Part shown: positions 26,474-35,749 of the stretch, in pieces
Numbering within the stretch: position 1 is the first letter of the stretch
Layout of the letters: each line of letters starts with the position of its first letter
NCBI RefSeq assembly: GCF_007556685.1
Contig: NZ_VJON01000014.1
Span: 1-55,808 of the forward strand
DNA length: 55,808 bases
Reading direction: 5' to 3'
Source: Tepidimonas charontis
GTDB taxonomy: Bacteria > Pseudomonadota > Gammaproteobacteria > Burkholderiales > Burkholderiaceae_C
Program-made: the position numbers and the translations under genes
The notes under the pieces: model-generated
Seen by the model: the letters and a program-made list of their open reading frames with translations, nothing else
The model's database searches: none
What the model was told of the DNA's origin: nothing

Positions 26474-27436
26474 TTACGGGTTCGACCGCCCGGCGGGTGC
26501 AACGGCAGCGCCATTGGGAGCCGACGCCGGCACCTCGGGGGTGCCCGCATCCGCCGGCGCCGCTTCGAGCGACTGCAGCATGCGCTCTTCGGCCTCGCGC
26601 GTCAACACCAAGATACTGATGCGCCGGTTGCGCGGATCGGTGGGATTGTCGGGAAACAACAGGCGTTTGTCGGCCATGCCCACCACGCGTGCCAGCTTGC
26701 CCTCCGGCAGGCCGGCCGCCACCAGCTCGCGCCGAGTGGCGTTGGCGCGGTCGGCCGACAACTCCCAGTTACTGTACGCGCGCTCGCCCGTCCCATAGGG
26801 CGTGGCGTCGGTGTGGCCGGCCAGCTCGACGCGGTTGTCCACTTCGGTGAGAACCTGTGCAATGGCGCGCAGGATATCGCGCATGTGCGGGCGCACCAGC
26901 GCGCTGCCCGCATCGAACATCGGCCGGTTCTGCTCATCGACGATCTGGATGTAGAGGCCATCCTGCACCATCTCCATGCGGATCTGATTTTGCAGATCGG
27001 CCAGCTGCGGATTGGCCTTCAGGATGCCGTCGAGCTTTTCGCGCAGGGTGGCGATGCGCTGCCGGTCCTGCCGGATCATCTCCGCCCGGGCCAATTGGGC
27101 ACCGAGCTCGCGCACCTTCTCTTCGATGTCGCCACTGGCCACCTCGCCGACGCTTTTGGTCAAATCGTCGCCACCCCCTTGAAGAATACTGGTGGCCCCG
27201 CCCGAGCCCGGCCCGCCGAACAACATGACCTTCAGCGGCTGGTTGAAATATTCCGCGATGCCCTTGCGGTCGCCCTCGGTGGTGGAGCCCAGCAGCCACA
27301 TCAGCAAGAAAAACGCCATCATCGCCGTCACGAAGTCGGCGTAGGCGATCTTCCAGGCACCGCCGTGCGCACCATGCCCGCCTTTTTTGACGCGCTTGAT
27401 GATGATGGGCTGCAGGGGCTTGCCGTTGGTGGCCAT
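26474..27436 (-). CDS. motB: Flagellar motor stator protein MotB
   Basis: A 320-residue stator subunit anchored to peptidoglycan. One N-terminal membrane helix ([19 protein letters not shown]) carries the ion-binding Asp34, equal to Asp32 of E. coli MotB. The C-terminal OmpA-like domain (about 160-290) has [13 protein letters not shown] and the [20 protein letters not shown] peptidoglycan-binding segment. The tail is Ala/Pro-rich. It follows motA after 41 bp. The residues around Asp34 fit a proton-driven rather than sodium-driven stator. Confidence 0.97.
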   Translation of the reverse strand: MATNGKPLQPIIIKRVKKGGHGAHGGAWKIAYADFVTAMMAFFLLMWLLGSTTEGDRKGIAEYFNQPLKVMLFGGPGSGGATSILQGGGDDLTKSVGEVASGDIEEKVRELGAQLARAEMIRQDRQRIATLREKLDGILKANPQLADLQNQIRMEMVQDGLYIQIVDEQNRPMFDAGSALVRPHMRDILRAIAQVLTEVDNRVELAGHTDATPYGTGERAYSNWELSADRANATRRELVAAGLPEGKLARVVGMADKRLLFPDNPTDPRNRRISILVLTREAEERMLQSLEAAPADAGTPEVPASAPNGAAVAPAGRSNP

Positions 27437-27477
27437 GGCGGTGTCGGGGCGCAGCGCTCAGGCAGGACAAGAAACGG

Positions 27478-28335
27478 TCATTTTTTCTTGACGTGCGCCT
27501 CGAGCTCGTTGAAGGCCGGCCGTTCAGTGGAAAACAGCACCTTGCGCCCGAACTCGATGGCGGTCATCGGCGCGTAGCCCTGCATGCTGGCCAGCAGAAC
27601 GGTTTTGATGCACTGGAACTCTTTGCTGGCTTCTTCGACCTTTTGCTCCAGCAGGCTGGCCAGCGGCTCGGCGAAGGCGTACGACAACAAGATACCCAGG
27701 AACGTGCCCACCAGGGCCGAGCCGATCATGCCACCCAAGACCGCCGGTGGCTGACCCACCGAGCCCATGGTGTTGACCACCCCAAGCACCGCGGCCACGA
27801 TACCGAAGGCCGGCAGCGCCCCGGCCAGCCGCTGCAACGCCGCCACCGCCGCGTGTTCCTCGGCGTGGTGGGTTTCCAGCTCGGCGTCCATGATCGATTC
27901 GATTTCGTGCGCGTTGAGGTTGCCCGAGACCATCAGGCGCAGGTAGTCGGTGATGAACTCCACCGTGTGGTGGTCACTGGCGATGGTGGGGTATTTCTGA
28001 AACAGCGGCGAGGCGTCTGGATTTTCGACGTCACCTTCGATCGCCATCAGCCCTTCCTTGCGCGCTTTCTGCAAGATGTCATACAGCAATGCCAGCAGAT
28101 CCATGAAGCGTGCCTTGGTGTATTTGGAGCCCTTGAAGCACGCCCCCAAGCCCCGGCCCACGCCCTTGAGTACCTTCATCGCATTACCGGCGACGAAGGC
28201 CCCGATGGCCGCCCCGAAGATGGTGGTCATCTCGAACGGCAGCGCCTTCAGGATCACCCCGATGTTGCCACCGTGGATGATGAAGACACCAAAGATGCAG
28301 GCAATCGCGATGAGCCAGCCGACGATGACGAACAT
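27478..28335 (-). CDS. motA: Flagellar motor stator protein MotA
   Basis: A 285-residue inner-membrane stator protein with four helices. The start MFVIVGWLIAIACIFGVFII and the segment GNIGVILKALPFEMTTIFGA are typical of the long proteobacterial MotA. The cytoplasmic loop has LLYDILQKARKEGLMAIEGD with the charged residues that touch FliG. The second helix pair shows FGIVAAVLGVVNTMGSVGQP and SALVGTFLGILLSYAF. It is the first gene of the motA-motB-cheY-cheZ unit, with a likely sigma-28 promoter upstream (28369-28395). Confidence 0.97.
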   Translation of the reverse strand: MFVIVGWLIAIACIFGVFIIHGGNIGVILKALPFEMTTIFGAAIGAFVAGNAMKVLKGVGRGLGACFKGSKYTKARFMDLLALLYDILQKARKEGLMAIEGDVENPDASPLFQKYPTIASDHHTVEFITDYLRLMVSGNLNAHEIESIMDAELETHHAEEHAAVAALQRLAGALPAFGIVAAVLGVVNTMGSVGQPPAVLGGMIGSALVGTFLGILLSYAFAEPLASLLEQKVEEASKEFQCIKTVLLASMQGYAPMTAIEFGRKVLFSTERPAFNELEAHVKKK

Positions 28336-28368
28336 GGAGCGCGGATCCTGTCAGGCAGTCAAGTCATT

Positions 28369-28395
28369 GTATCGGCAGGGCCAACCCGAACATGA
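28369..28395 (-). promoter_or_regulatory. Candidate sigma-28 promoter of motAB-cheYZ
   Basis: Read on the minus strand, TCATGTTC, 11 bp, then GCCGATAC. The -10 part matches the FliA consensus at 7 of 8 bases and the -35 part at about 5 of 8. It ends 34 bp before the motA ATG, the right distance and orientation. Confidence 0.6.
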
Positions 28396-28407
28396 CGACG
28401 CACCGTT

Positions 28408-28776
28408 TTACGTGGCGCGACCACGGGCGTCACCAGAGGCGGCCCACCGTGCCAACGGCGCACCCCAGCGGCGCCACAGCCGCCAGGCGCGCCAGCCAAG
28501 CAACATGGCCGCCCAGGCGCGCCGGGGGCGATGCAGCAGCAAGGCCACCGTGGCCGCCCCGACGACCCAGGGGTGGGCGCGCACCCAGCGCCAGGCGCGC
28601 CGAGCCGACTCGGCCCCATCCCACAGGGGTGCCAGTGCCTGGGCATGCCCCGCCAGGCGTTCACGCAGCACGCTGGAGCGGTGCACCAGCGCCGCCTGCC
28701 GCTGGCGCAGCCGCTCACGCAGCGACACGACGGCCAACGCGTGCGCTTCAGGGCTGGCCACGCAAGCGCTCTCCAT
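28408..28776 (-). CDS. YqjK-like family protein
   Basis: A 122-residue small, very basic protein with the pattern of the YqjK-like family: a leading helix LRERLRQRQAALVHRSSVLR, and a stretch WVRAHPWVVGAATVALLL near the membrane (residues about 63-80). Its function is unknown. It is the last of a trio with a YqjE/holin-like gene and a DUF883 (YqjD/ElaB) gene, the same trio seen as yqjD-yqjE-yqjK in enterobacteria. The ATG at 28776 overlaps the upstream gene by 29 bp; a GTG at 28728 would avoid the overlap and start nearer the family motif. Confidence 0.7.
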   Translation of the reverse strand: MESACVASPEAHALAVVSLRERLRQRQAALVHRSSVLRERLAGHAQALAPLWDGAESARRAWRWVRAHPWVVGAATVALLLHRPRRAWAAMLLGWRAWRLWRRWGAPLARWAASGDARGRAT

Positions 28777-29164
28777 CGCGCGCCAGTTCCGTCACGCTGG
28801 CCTCGAACCAATGCACGCTGCCCAGCGTGCGGCGCGCCAACCACAGCGCCGCCGCGCCACCGCCCAGAAACAGCGTGCTGAAAACCGCCAGCGCCAACAA
28901 GCGGTGGCTGTCCCACAGGGCCACCGTGAGCAGCACCGCCAAAAAACCCAGCCCCAGCGCCAGCAGTACGGCCGCGGCGACCGCCCAGGCCAGCGCTTGG
29001 GCGACGTCGAGCGCATGCGCGGCAGCTTCCGTGCCCAGCAGGGCCAAGCGCACGCGCAGCAGCTCGACCGCGTCACGCAAGCCGCCGCGCACACCTTGTA
29101 GCAGCGACTCCGCAGCGGGCGGCGCCGCCGCGGCGGCGTCGGATGACTCGCGCATGCGGGACAT
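28748..29164 (-). CDS. Phage-holin-like membrane protein (YqjE / Phage_holin_3_6 family)
   Basis: A 138-residue inner-membrane protein. It has a soluble N-terminal helix (LRDAVELLRVRLALLGTEAA) and two long hydrophobic segments, about AQALAWAVAAAVLLALGLGF and LALAVFSTLFLGGGAAALWL. This is the layout of the YqjE/holin-superfamily III proteins, which are housekeeping proteins and not prophage markers. It sits between the DUF883 gene and the YqjK-like gene on one strand. ATG 29164 is used; ATG 29155 is equally possible, as neither has a clear ribosome-binding site. Confidence 0.75.
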   Translation of the reverse strand: MSRMRESSDAAAAAPPAAESLLQGVRGGLRDAVELLRVRLALLGTEAAAHALDVAQALAWAVAAAVLLALGLGFLAVLLTVALWDSHRLLALAVFSTLFLGGGAAALWLARRTLGSVHWFEASVTELARDGERLRGQP

Positions 29165-29191
29165 GGCGCGCGACGGCACGGCGCAGCGCGC

Positions 29192-29503
29192 TCAGCGCCG
29201 CCCGATCAGCAAACCCACCAGCAAACCAACGCCGGCCGCCACCCCGATCGCCTTCCAGGGGTGCTCGTGCACGTAGTGGTCGGTGGCCTTGGCCACTTCG
29301 CGCGTGCGCTCGCGCAGCGCCGCCTCGGCATCGGCCAAACGGTAGCGCGCATTGCGCAGGTTTTCCTGCAGACGCTCGCGCAGTTCAGCCACCTTTTCAC
29401 CGGTGGACTGCGCGGTGGCCGCCAACAGCTCCTCGGCGTCGGCCACGACCACCTTCAAATCGGCCACCAGTTTGTCTTTGGGTTGCAGTGTGTTGTCGGT
29501 CAT
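29192..29503 (-). CDS. DUF883 protein (YqjD/ElaB family, membrane-anchored)
   Basis: A 103-residue tail-anchored protein. The N-terminal two-thirds is helical and charged (DLKVVVADAEELLAATAQST and onward). A C-terminal membrane segment AIGVAAGVGLLVGLLIGRR follows the family motif HEHPWKA. E. coli relatives bind ribosomes at the inner membrane in stationary phase; the role here is inferred. The ATG at 29503 is chosen because GGAGG lies 5 nt upstream. It follows aspS by 43 bp and may have its own promoter (29541-29549). Confidence 0.88.
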   Translation of the reverse strand: MTDNTLQPKDKLVADLKVVVADAEELLAATAQSTGEKVAELRERLQENLRNARYRLADAEAALRERTREVAKATDHYVHEHPWKAIGVAAGVGLLVGLLIGRR

Positions 29504-29540
29504 GACATCCTCCAAGGTTGATCAACGGAACGCTCGGTCC

Positions 29541-29549
29541 ACTATATCA
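29541..29549 (-). promoter_or_regulatory. Possible extended -10 promoter of the DUF883 gene
   Basis: On the minus strand TGATATAGT is one base off the extended -10 consensus (TGN-TATAAT). It overlaps the aspS stop codon and lies about 38 bp before the DUF883 start. No clear -35 box is seen, which is normal for extended -10 promoters. Confidence 0.4.
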
Positions 29550-31340
29550 CGCGGGTTGCGGGTTGCGCAGCCGGATGTGCAGCTCACGCAGCTGCTTTTC
29601 ATCCACCGGGCTGGGCGCATGGGTGAGCAGGCACTGGGCGCGCTGTGTCTTCGGGAAGGCAATCACGTCGCGGATCGATTCGGCCCCGGTCATCAGCGTG
29701 ACCAGCCGGTCCAACCCGAACGCCAGCCCGCCATGGGGCGGCGCGCCGTACTGCAGCGCATCGAGCAAAAAGCCGAACTTGGCGCGCGCCTCCTCCGGGC
29801 CGATGCGCAGCGCCGCAAACACCTTGCTCTGCACGTCGGCGCGGTGGATCCGCACCGAGCCGCCGCCCAGCTCCCAGCCATTGAGCACCATGTCATAGGC
29901 CTTGGCCAGGCACGCGCCGGGATTGGTCTCCATCCAGTCTTCGTGGCCGTCCTTGGGCGCGGTGAAGGGGTGGTGCACGGCCACCCAGCGCTGCTCCTCC
30001 TCGTCGTACTCGAACATCGGGAAGTCCACCACCCACAGCGGTGCCCAGCGGTCTTCGAAGAGGCCGTGCTTCTTGCCGAACTCGCTGTGGCCGATCTTCA
30101 CACGCAGCGCCCCGATGGCGTCGTTGACGATTCTGGCCTTGTCGGCACCGAAGAAAATCAGATCCCCGTTTTGCGCGCCCGTGCGCTGCAGGATGGCGTC
30201 GAGCGCCGCATCGTGCAGATTTTTGACGATCGGCGACTGCAGACCCTCGCGCCCGGCGGCCACGTCGTTGACCTTGATCCAGGCCAAGCCCTTGGCACCG
30301 TAGATTTTGACGAAGTCGGTGTAGGCGTCGATTTCACTGCGCGTGAACGCCCCGCCACCGGGAATGCGCAGCGCCACCACACGGCCGCCGGGCTGGTTGG
30401 CCGGGCCGCTGAAGACCTTGAAATCGACGTCCTTCATGACGTCGGTGAGCTCGGTGAACTCGAGCTTGACGCGCAAGTCGGGTTTGTCCGAACCGAAGCG
30501 CGCCATCGCCTCGGCATAGGGCATGACCGGAAATTCACCCAGGTCCACGCCGATGGTGTTGGCAAACACCGTCTTGATCATCGCCTGGAACAGGTCGCGG
30601 ATTTCCTGCTCAGTCAGAAACGACGTCTCGATATCGATCTGGGTGAATTCGGGCTGACGGTCGGCGCGCAGGTCCTCGTCACGGAAGCACTTGGTGATCT
30701 GGTAGTAGCGGTCGAAACCGGCCACCATCAGCAGCTGCTTGAACAGCTGCGGCGACTGCGGCAGCGCGTAAAACATGCCGTCGTGCACGCGGCTGGGCAC
30801 CAGGTAGTCGCGCGCGCCCTCGGGCGTGCTCTTGGTCAGCATCGGGGTTTCGATGTCGATGAACCCATGCGCATCCAGAAACTTGCGTGCCTCCATCGCT
30901 ACGCGGTAGCGCAGCATCAGGTTCTTTTGCATGTACGGGCGCCGCAGGTCGAGCACCCGGTGCGTCAGGCGCGTGGTCTCGGACAGATGCTCGTCGTCGA
31001 GCTGGAACGGCGGCGTCACCGATGGGTTGAGCACGGTGATGTGGTGACACAGCACCTCGACCCGACCGCTGCGGATCGAGGGGTTGACGGTGCCCTCGGG
31101 CCGGGCGCGCACCACCCCTTGCACCTGGATGCAGTACTCGTTGCGCAGCCCCTCGGCGGTGGCAAACATCTCGGGCCGGTCGGGGTCGCACACCACCTGC
31201 ACCGTGCCCTCGCGATCGCGCAGGTCGATGAAGATGACGCCGCCGTGGTCGCGCCGGCGGTTGACCCAGCCACACAAGGTGACGGTCTGCCCGGTGAGGG
31301 CTTCGGTGACCAGGCCGCAGTAGGTGGTGCGCATCTGCAT
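29547..31340 (-). CDS. aspS: Aspartyl-tRNA synthetase, probably non-discriminating
   Basis: A 597-residue class II synthetase. The N-terminal anticodon-binding OB fold is followed by motif 2 ([20 protein letters not shown]), the bacterial GAD insertion (about 290-420) and motif 3 near the end ([11 protein letters not shown]). The ATG at 31340 (MQMRTTYCG) has GAGG 9 nt upstream; ATG 31334 is the alternative. In the anticodon-binding domain the sequence is [12 protein letters not shown]; the His after RRRD is found in enzymes that charge both tRNA-Asp and tRNA-Asn, while E. coli has Leu. Such enzymes need the GatCAB amidotransferase to make Asn-tRNA. Confidence 0.96.
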   Translation of the reverse strand: MQMRTTYCGLVTEALTGQTVTLCGWVNRRRDHGGVIFIDLRDREGTVQVVCDPDRPEMFATAEGLRNEYCIQVQGVVRARPEGTVNPSIRSGRVEVLCHHITVLNPSVTPPFQLDDEHLSETTRLTHRVLDLRRPYMQKNLMLRYRVAMEARKFLDAHGFIDIETPMLTKSTPEGARDYLVPSRVHDGMFYALPQSPQLFKQLLMVAGFDRYYQITKCFRDEDLRADRQPEFTQIDIETSFLTEQEIRDLFQAMIKTVFANTIGVDLGEFPVMPYAEAMARFGSDKPDLRVKLEFTELTDVMKDVDFKVFSGPANQPGGRVVALRIPGGGAFTRSEIDAYTDFVKIYGAKGLAWIKVNDVAAGREGLQSPIVKNLHDAALDAILQRTGAQNGDLIFFGADKARIVNDAIGALRVKIGHSEFGKKHGLFEDRWAPLWVVDFPMFEYDEEEQRWVAVHHPFTAPKDGHEDWMETNPGACLAKAYDMVLNGWELGGGSVRIHRADVQSKVFAALRIGPEEARAKFGFLLDALQYGAPPHGGLAFGLDRLVTLMTGAESIRDVIAFPKTQRAQCLLTHAPSPVDEKQLRELHIRLRNPQPA

Positions 31341-31377
31341 GGAAAACTGCCTCATTGGAATACGAAAAAAACGGGGG

Positions 31378-32037
31378 TCAGGGCGCCTCGGGCGACGCAA
31401 TGCCGCGCCGCTGCCCGGGCACGATGACCCCCATCGAAATGACGTAGGTGAGCGCCTCGTCGACCGACATGGCCAACGGCACGACGTCGCGCCGGTGCAC
31501 CATGACGAAGTATCCCCCCGTCGGGTTGGGCGTCGTCGGCACGTACACGCTCAGGTAGTCTTGCGGCGGCAGGTGGCGCGCCACGTCGCCGCCGGGCGCG
31601 CCGGTCAGAAAGGCGATCGTCCACATGCCATCGCGCGGCCACTGCACCAGCAGCGCCTGCCGAAAGGCGTTGCCTTTTTCGGACAACAAGGTGTCCGACA
31701 CCTGCTTGACGCCGGAATAAATCGAGCGCACCACCGGAATGCGCTGTAGCAGCGCGTGCCACCAGCCGATGAGCTGGTTGCCCACATAGTTAGACGCGAA
31801 GGCACCGATACCCAGCACGATGGCCAGCGCCAGCAGCACCCCCAGCCCGGGCGGCCGCATGCCCAGCCAGCGCTCCGGCTGCCACGCCTCGGGCAGGATG
31901 TTGAGGGTCTGGTCCAGGGTAGAGAGCACCCAGTCCAGCACCCATAGGGTGACGATCAGTGGTGCCAGCACAAGCAGGCCGGCGACGAGCCAGCGCCGCA
32001 GGGCCGCCGCGATGCGCGCGCGCTCAATGACAGGCAC
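31378..32037 (-). CDS. DUF502 membrane protein
   Basis: A 219-residue predicted inner-membrane protein of the DUF502 family, function unknown. Two membrane segments are seen: [20 protein letters not shown] and [19 protein letters not shown]. The conserved [20 protein letters not shown] and [20 protein letters not shown], both family hallmarks, follow. The start is uncertain. A GTG at 32037 fits the family and overlaps the upstream FmdB gene by 14 bp. It lies 37 bp before aspS on the same strand, a neighbourhood common in betaproteobacteria. Confidence 0.85.
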   Translation of the reverse strand: MPVIERARIAAALRRWLVAGLLVLAPLIVTLWVLDWVLSTLDQTLNILPEAWQPERWLGMRPPGLGVLLALAIVLGIGAFASNYVGNQLIGWWHALLQRIPVVRSIYSGVKQVSDTLLSEKGNAFRQALLVQWPRDGMWTIAFLTGAPGGDVARHLPPQDYLSVYVPTTPNPTGGYFVMVHRRDVVPLAMSVDEALTYVISMGVIVPGQRRGIASPEAP

Positions 32038-32332
32038 AGGACGCCCCGCACGGGGTACTCGCGCCACCGCTGTCTTTGGCAGCACTGCTGTCGCTGCCCT
32101 TGGCGACGTCGTCGCTCTTGGACGCAGCCGCACCCGCCGCCGCGCCGCCGCCACCGCGGAAGTCGGTCACGTACCACCCGGTGCCCTTGAGCTGAAAACC
32201 CGCCGCCGTGACCTGCTTGCGAAAGGTGCCGGCGCCACAGGCCGGGCACACGCTCAGCGGCTCGTCGGACACCTTCTGCAGCACATCCTTGGCGTGGCCG
32301 CAGGAATCACACTTGTACGCGTAAATGGGCAT
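32024..32332 (-). CDS. FmdB-family zinc-ribbon protein
   Basis: A 102-residue protein with a single zinc ribbon: MPIYAYKCDSCGH, then VCPACGAGTF, giving two CxxC pairs (Cys8/Cys11 and Cys29/Cys32). The tail is Gly/Ala/Ser-rich and ends CGASCACH. The name comes from a putative regulator of formamidase, but most members are small zinc ribbons of unknown role. The ATG at 32332 has an AGGTG-type site upstream. It overlaps the following DUF502 gene. Confidence 0.88.
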   Translation of the reverse strand: MPIYAYKCDSCGHAKDVLQKVSDEPLSVCPACGAGTFRKQVTAAGFQLKGTGWYVTDFRGGGGAAAGAAASKSDDVAKGSDSSAAKDSGGASTPCGASCACH

Positions 32333-32483
32333 GGCAACACCTGCTCGACGTAAATGGTTGAACGATGCCAACGCTCTGAAAAGCTGATGATTATAGGATG
32401 AGGGCGGGCGGCATCGCTTTCAAGAGACGCCGCTTTCGGCCGCGCCAGTGCCGCTCGTCAAGGCGACTCGAACGGGGGCTGAC

Positions 32484-34037
32484 CTACCACAGCCGCAGAC
32501 GCAGCCACCACTGCATGGCCATCAACCCGGCCACGAAGCCGAACAGCACATAGATCACCATCATCAGCAGCCGCTGGGTGCGGCGCTGCTCCTGCACCAG
32601 CCGGTCGATCTCGGCGCGCAGATCGGTGGGGCGCTGGCGCAAGTAGTCGTGCAACAGACGCGGCAGCTCGGGAATGAGCTTGGCGTAATGCGGCGCTTCG
32701 GCCTTGAGCTGGTTCCAGAAGCGTTTGGGGCCCACCTGCTCCACCATCCAGCGCTCCAGAAACGGCTTGGCGGTGCTCCACAGATCCAGGTCGGGGTCGA
32801 GCTCGCGCCCCAGCCCCTCGATGTTGAGCAGGGTTTTTTGCAGCAGCACGAGCTGCGGCTGGATTTCGACGTTGAAGCGACGCGAGGTTTGAAACAGACG
32901 CATCAGCACCACGCCCAGCGAGATCTCTTTCAGCGGCCGGTCGAAATACGGCTCGCACACCGCGCGGATGGCCGCCTCCAGCTCATCGACACGGGTCTGG
33001 CGCGGCACCCAGCCAGACTCGATGTGCAGCTCGGCCACGCGCTTGTAGTCGCGCCGGAAGAAGGCCGTGAAATTTTGCGCCAGATATTCCTTGTCGGTCT
33101 CGGTGAGGGTGCCGACGATGCCGAAGTCCAGCGAGATATAGCGCCCGAAGGTCTGCGGCTCCAAGCTGACCTGGATGTTGCCCGGGTGCATGTCGGCGTG
33201 AAAGAAGCCGTCGCGAAACACCTGGGTGAAAAAAATCGTCACGCCATCGCGTGCCAGCTGCTTGATATCGACGCCCGCATCGCGCAGACGCTGCACCTGG
33301 TTGATCGGCACACCGTGCATGCGCTGCATCACCAGCACATCGCTGCGGCAGTACTCCCAGATCATCTCGGGGATCAGCACCAAGTCCAGCCCGGCCATGT
33401 TGCGCCGCAGCTGCGCCGCGTTGGCCGCCTCGCGCATCAGGTCCAGCTCGTCGTGCAGATATTTGTCGAACTCCGCCACCACCTCGCGCGGTTTCAGGCG
33501 CCGGCCGTCGCGCGACACGCGTTCCACCCAGGCGGCCATGGTGCGCATCAGGGCCAAATCTTTTTCGATGACGGGCAGCATGTTGGGCCGCAGCACCTTC
33601 ACCGCCACCTCGCGCCCGTCGCGCAGCACGGCGAAATGCACCTGGGCGATGGAGGCGCTGGCCACCGGCTCGCGCTCGAAGTGGGCAAACACTGCCTCCA
33701 GCGGCTGGCCGAAGGCCCGTTCGATGGTGGCCACCGCCACCTCGGACGGAAACGGCGGCACGCGGTCTTGCAGAAGCGCCAATTCGTCGGCGATGTCGGG
33801 CGGCAGCAGATCACGCCGCGTGGAGAGCACCTGCCCGAATTTGACGAAGATCGGCCCCAGCCGCTCGAGCGCCTGGCGCAAGCGCTGCCCGCGCGGCGCC
33901 GACAAATCGCGTCCGAAGGTGAGTAAACGACGCAGGGCCGCGAGCACTGGGTGCTCGAAGTGCGACAGCACCAGCTCATCCAGGCCGTAGCGCAGCACGA
34001 CCCAGGCGATGACCCAGCCGCGCAGCCACTGCCTCAT
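32484..34037 (-). CDS. ubiB: Ubiquinone biosynthesis protein UbiB (ABC1/ADCK atypical kinase)
   Basis: A 517-residue member of the UbiB atypical kinase family needed for aerobic ubiquinone synthesis. It has the family motif KFGQ in [20 protein letters not shown], the Ala-rich loop [11 protein letters not shown], the catalytic-loop region FHADMHPGN, and the metal-binding DFG in LDFGIVGTL. Two hydrophobic helices at the C-terminus ([20 protein letters not shown]) anchor it in the inner membrane. The ATG at 34037 overlaps the ubiJ stop by 4 bp, so the two are likely coupled. Confidence 0.96.
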   Translation of the reverse strand: MRQWLRGWVIAWVVLRYGLDELVLSHFEHPVLAALRRLLTFGRDLSAPRGQRLRQALERLGPIFVKFGQVLSTRRDLLPPDIADELALLQDRVPPFPSEVAVATIERAFGQPLEAVFAHFEREPVASASIAQVHFAVLRDGREVAVKVLRPNMLPVIEKDLALMRTMAAWVERVSRDGRRLKPREVVAEFDKYLHDELDLMREAANAAQLRRNMAGLDLVLIPEMIWEYCRSDVLVMQRMHGVPINQVQRLRDAGVDIKQLARDGVTIFFTQVFRDGFFHADMHPGNIQVSLEPQTFGRYISLDFGIVGTLTETDKEYLAQNFTAFFRRDYKRVAELHIESGWVPRQTRVDELEAAIRAVCEPYFDRPLKEISLGVVLMRLFQTSRRFNVEIQPQLVLLQKTLLNIEGLGRELDPDLDLWSTAKPFLERWMVEQVGPKRFWNQLKAEAPHYAKLIPELPRLLHDYLRQRPTDLRAEIDRLVQEQRRTQRLLMMVIYVLFGFVAGLMAMQWWLRLRLW

Positions 34038-34678
34038 GGTGCCGCCCCAGCGGCAGCGTCGGTGCCAGCCCCTGGGCGCCGGCGCGCCGCCCAAGCCGCA
34101 GCACGTTCGCCAGCCGTAGCCAACACCGGCGCCACTGTACGGCGCAGGGCCAGCGCCAACGCTCGCGCTTGCTGCACCAGGGCGTGCGCCAGCGCGTCGC
34201 CGAGCAGGCGCGCCAGGTCGTCTTCGATATCCCAGCGCACGTTGTCCACCAGCCACGCCACTTCGGCCGCCAGCTGCACGTCGCCCTCGATCGCGACCTT
34301 CGGGCGTTCACCGGCGACCAAGCGTTGCAGCAAGGCCAGCGGCACGGGCTCGTCGATGGTCAGCGTCAAATCCGCCGGACGCGCCGAATCTCTTTCCGCC
34401 CCGGCGTCGAGCTGCAGCAAACCCGCCGGACTCAGGCGCACCGGCCACTGCAGCGCCGGCAAGGCCAACGGCCCCAGCGCCCCAGGCACCACGCGCACCT
34501 GCACCACTTTGCCTGCATGGCGACGCAGGCGCTCCATGGCGGCGGGTTCCTGCTGCAGCACGTGGTTGAGCAGCAGCACCACCCGGTTGCGCAGTTCATC
34601 CTGTAACCACGTCGGCGCCGCCGGCAGGCGCCAGCGCCCGTGTGCGTCGCGGGGGAAAAAAAACGGGGGCTGCTTCAT
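34034..34678 (-). CDS. ubiJ: Ubiquinone biosynthesis accessory factor UbiJ (SCP2 domain)
   Basis: A 214-residue SCP2-like lipid-binding protein that supports the Ubi complex. The SCP2 region is seen around [20 protein letters not shown] followed by [20 protein letters not shown], then [20 protein letters not shown], which is typical of UbiJ. The gene lies directly before ubiB with an ATGA overlap, and ubiE is two genes away. Codons 4-10 contain a run of eight T flanked by C runs (plus-strand A run 34656-34663), encoding PPFFFP; this is a possible slippage site. Confidence 0.88.
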   Translation of the reverse strand: MKQPPFFFPRDAHGRWRLPAAPTWLQDELRNRVVLLLNHVLQQEPAAMERLRRHAGKVVQVRVVPGALGPLALPALQWPVRLSPAGLLQLDAGAERDSARPADLTLTIDEPVPLALLQRLVAGERPKVAIEGDVQLAAEVAWLVDNVRWDIEDDLARLLGDALAHALVQQARALALALRRTVAPVLATAGERAAAWAARRRPGAGTDAAAGAAP

Positions 34679-34730
34679 GCCCCCGATTCTGCCGGAATTG
34701 ACCGCGGCCCTGCGACCAGTGCGGCCGCGC

Positions 34731-35711
34731 TCACTGCAGCGCCTGCACGCCGGCCACCAGCCAGCCCGTGCGCCCCTGCTTCGGGCGGGTGATATTCCAG
34801 ACTTCGCGAAATGGCGCCGGCCCCTCGGCGGGGTTTTCGCGAATCAGGCCGGAAAACTCGACGCTGGCCATATATTCGTCGCCCAGATCCTCGATACCCA
34901 GCAACTGCGCATCCAGCGACACGACCTCGGTGACGTTGGGCGTACCCGCCGAGGCGGCCTCGCGCTCGGCAAGTTGCTGCTCGATCTGAGCCAACATCTC
35001 GTCGGTCATCAGGGCACGCAGCGTGGCCACGTCACCCCGATCCCACGCCGCCTGCAGGCGAACGAAATGATCCTTGGAGGCGCGCAAAAAGCCATCGACG
35101 TCGAAATCCGCCGGAATGCGCCAACTGGGTGGTCCAGCCAAGGCACTGCCGATCAGGGTACCAGCGCCCGCGGCACCCGGCGCTTCGGCGAATTGGGTGC
35201 GCTCCCAGGGCCGGGCCGAGGCGTCGTTGCCAACCTTGGAGGGCTCGTAGCCGCGCGGCGTCAGTGGCGACGCAGCCGCCCCTTGCAGCGCCAGCGGCGC
35301 GCGCCGGGCGGCTGCGCGCCCGCGGCGCAACCATGCAAACGCCACCAGCACCAGCGCCGCCAGCAAGACGATGAGCAAGAACTGGGCAAATGCCTCCCCA
35401 AAGCCAAGGGCCGAGGCCAGCCACGCTAAGCCCAACCCGGCAGCCAAGCCGCCGAGCATGGCGCCCCAGGGCCGCGCCGGCGCCGCCGCCGGCGCTGGCT
35501 GTGCGCCCGGCTGGGCCTGCTGGCCGGGCTGCGGCTGGCGCTGTGCCGGAGCTGGCGCCGGCGGCTGCGGCGCCGGGGCGCTGCGTTGCACCACGTTACT
35601 GGATTGTTTACCAATGGAGCCGCCACCACCCAGCCGCTTGGCCCAGGCATCGGCCCCGCCCAGCACCAACGCCGCTGCCAGTACCCACGTTCCCCATGTC
35701 GTTGTTTTCAT
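34731..35711 (-). CDS. Tim44-like domain protein
   Basis: A 326-residue secreted or membrane-bound protein. It has a signal peptide (TTTWGTWVLAAALVLGGADA, cleavage near AWA-KR), a Gly-rich segment, a Pro/Gln/Ala-rich low-complexity linker, a two-segment hydrophobic stretch (AMLGGLAAGLGLAWLASALG and FLLIVLLAALVLVAFAWL) and a C-terminal Tim44-like domain (about 195-326). Bacterial members are common near ubi genes but have no settled role. ATG 35711 is chosen for its AGGTGA site and its signal peptide. It lies between ubiE and ubiJ. Confidence 0.85.
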   Translation of the reverse strand: MKTTTWGTWVLAAALVLGGADAWAKRLGGGGSIGKQSSNVVQRSAPAPQPPAPAPAQRQPQPGQQAQPGAQPAPAAAPARPWGAMLGGLAAGLGLAWLASALGFGEAFAQFLLIVLLAALVLVAFAWLRRGRAAARRAPLALQGAAASPLTPRGYEPSKVGNDASARPWERTQFAEAPGAAGAGTLIGSALAGPPSWRIPADFDVDGFLRASKDHFVRLQAAWDRGDVATLRALMTDEMLAQIEQQLAEREAASAGTPNVTEVVSLDAQLLGIEDLGDEYMASVEFSGLIRENPAEGPAPFREVWNITRPKQGRTGWLVAGVQALQ

Positions 35712-35749
35712 CGTCACCTTTCCGTTCGGACCGCGCGGCCCGTCGTGCG

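Noticed and set aside
28748..29164. Holin-like gene as a prophage marker
   Set aside because: It belongs to the YqjE-type housekeeping family, is flanked by DUF883 and YqjK-like genes, and no phage genes are near.
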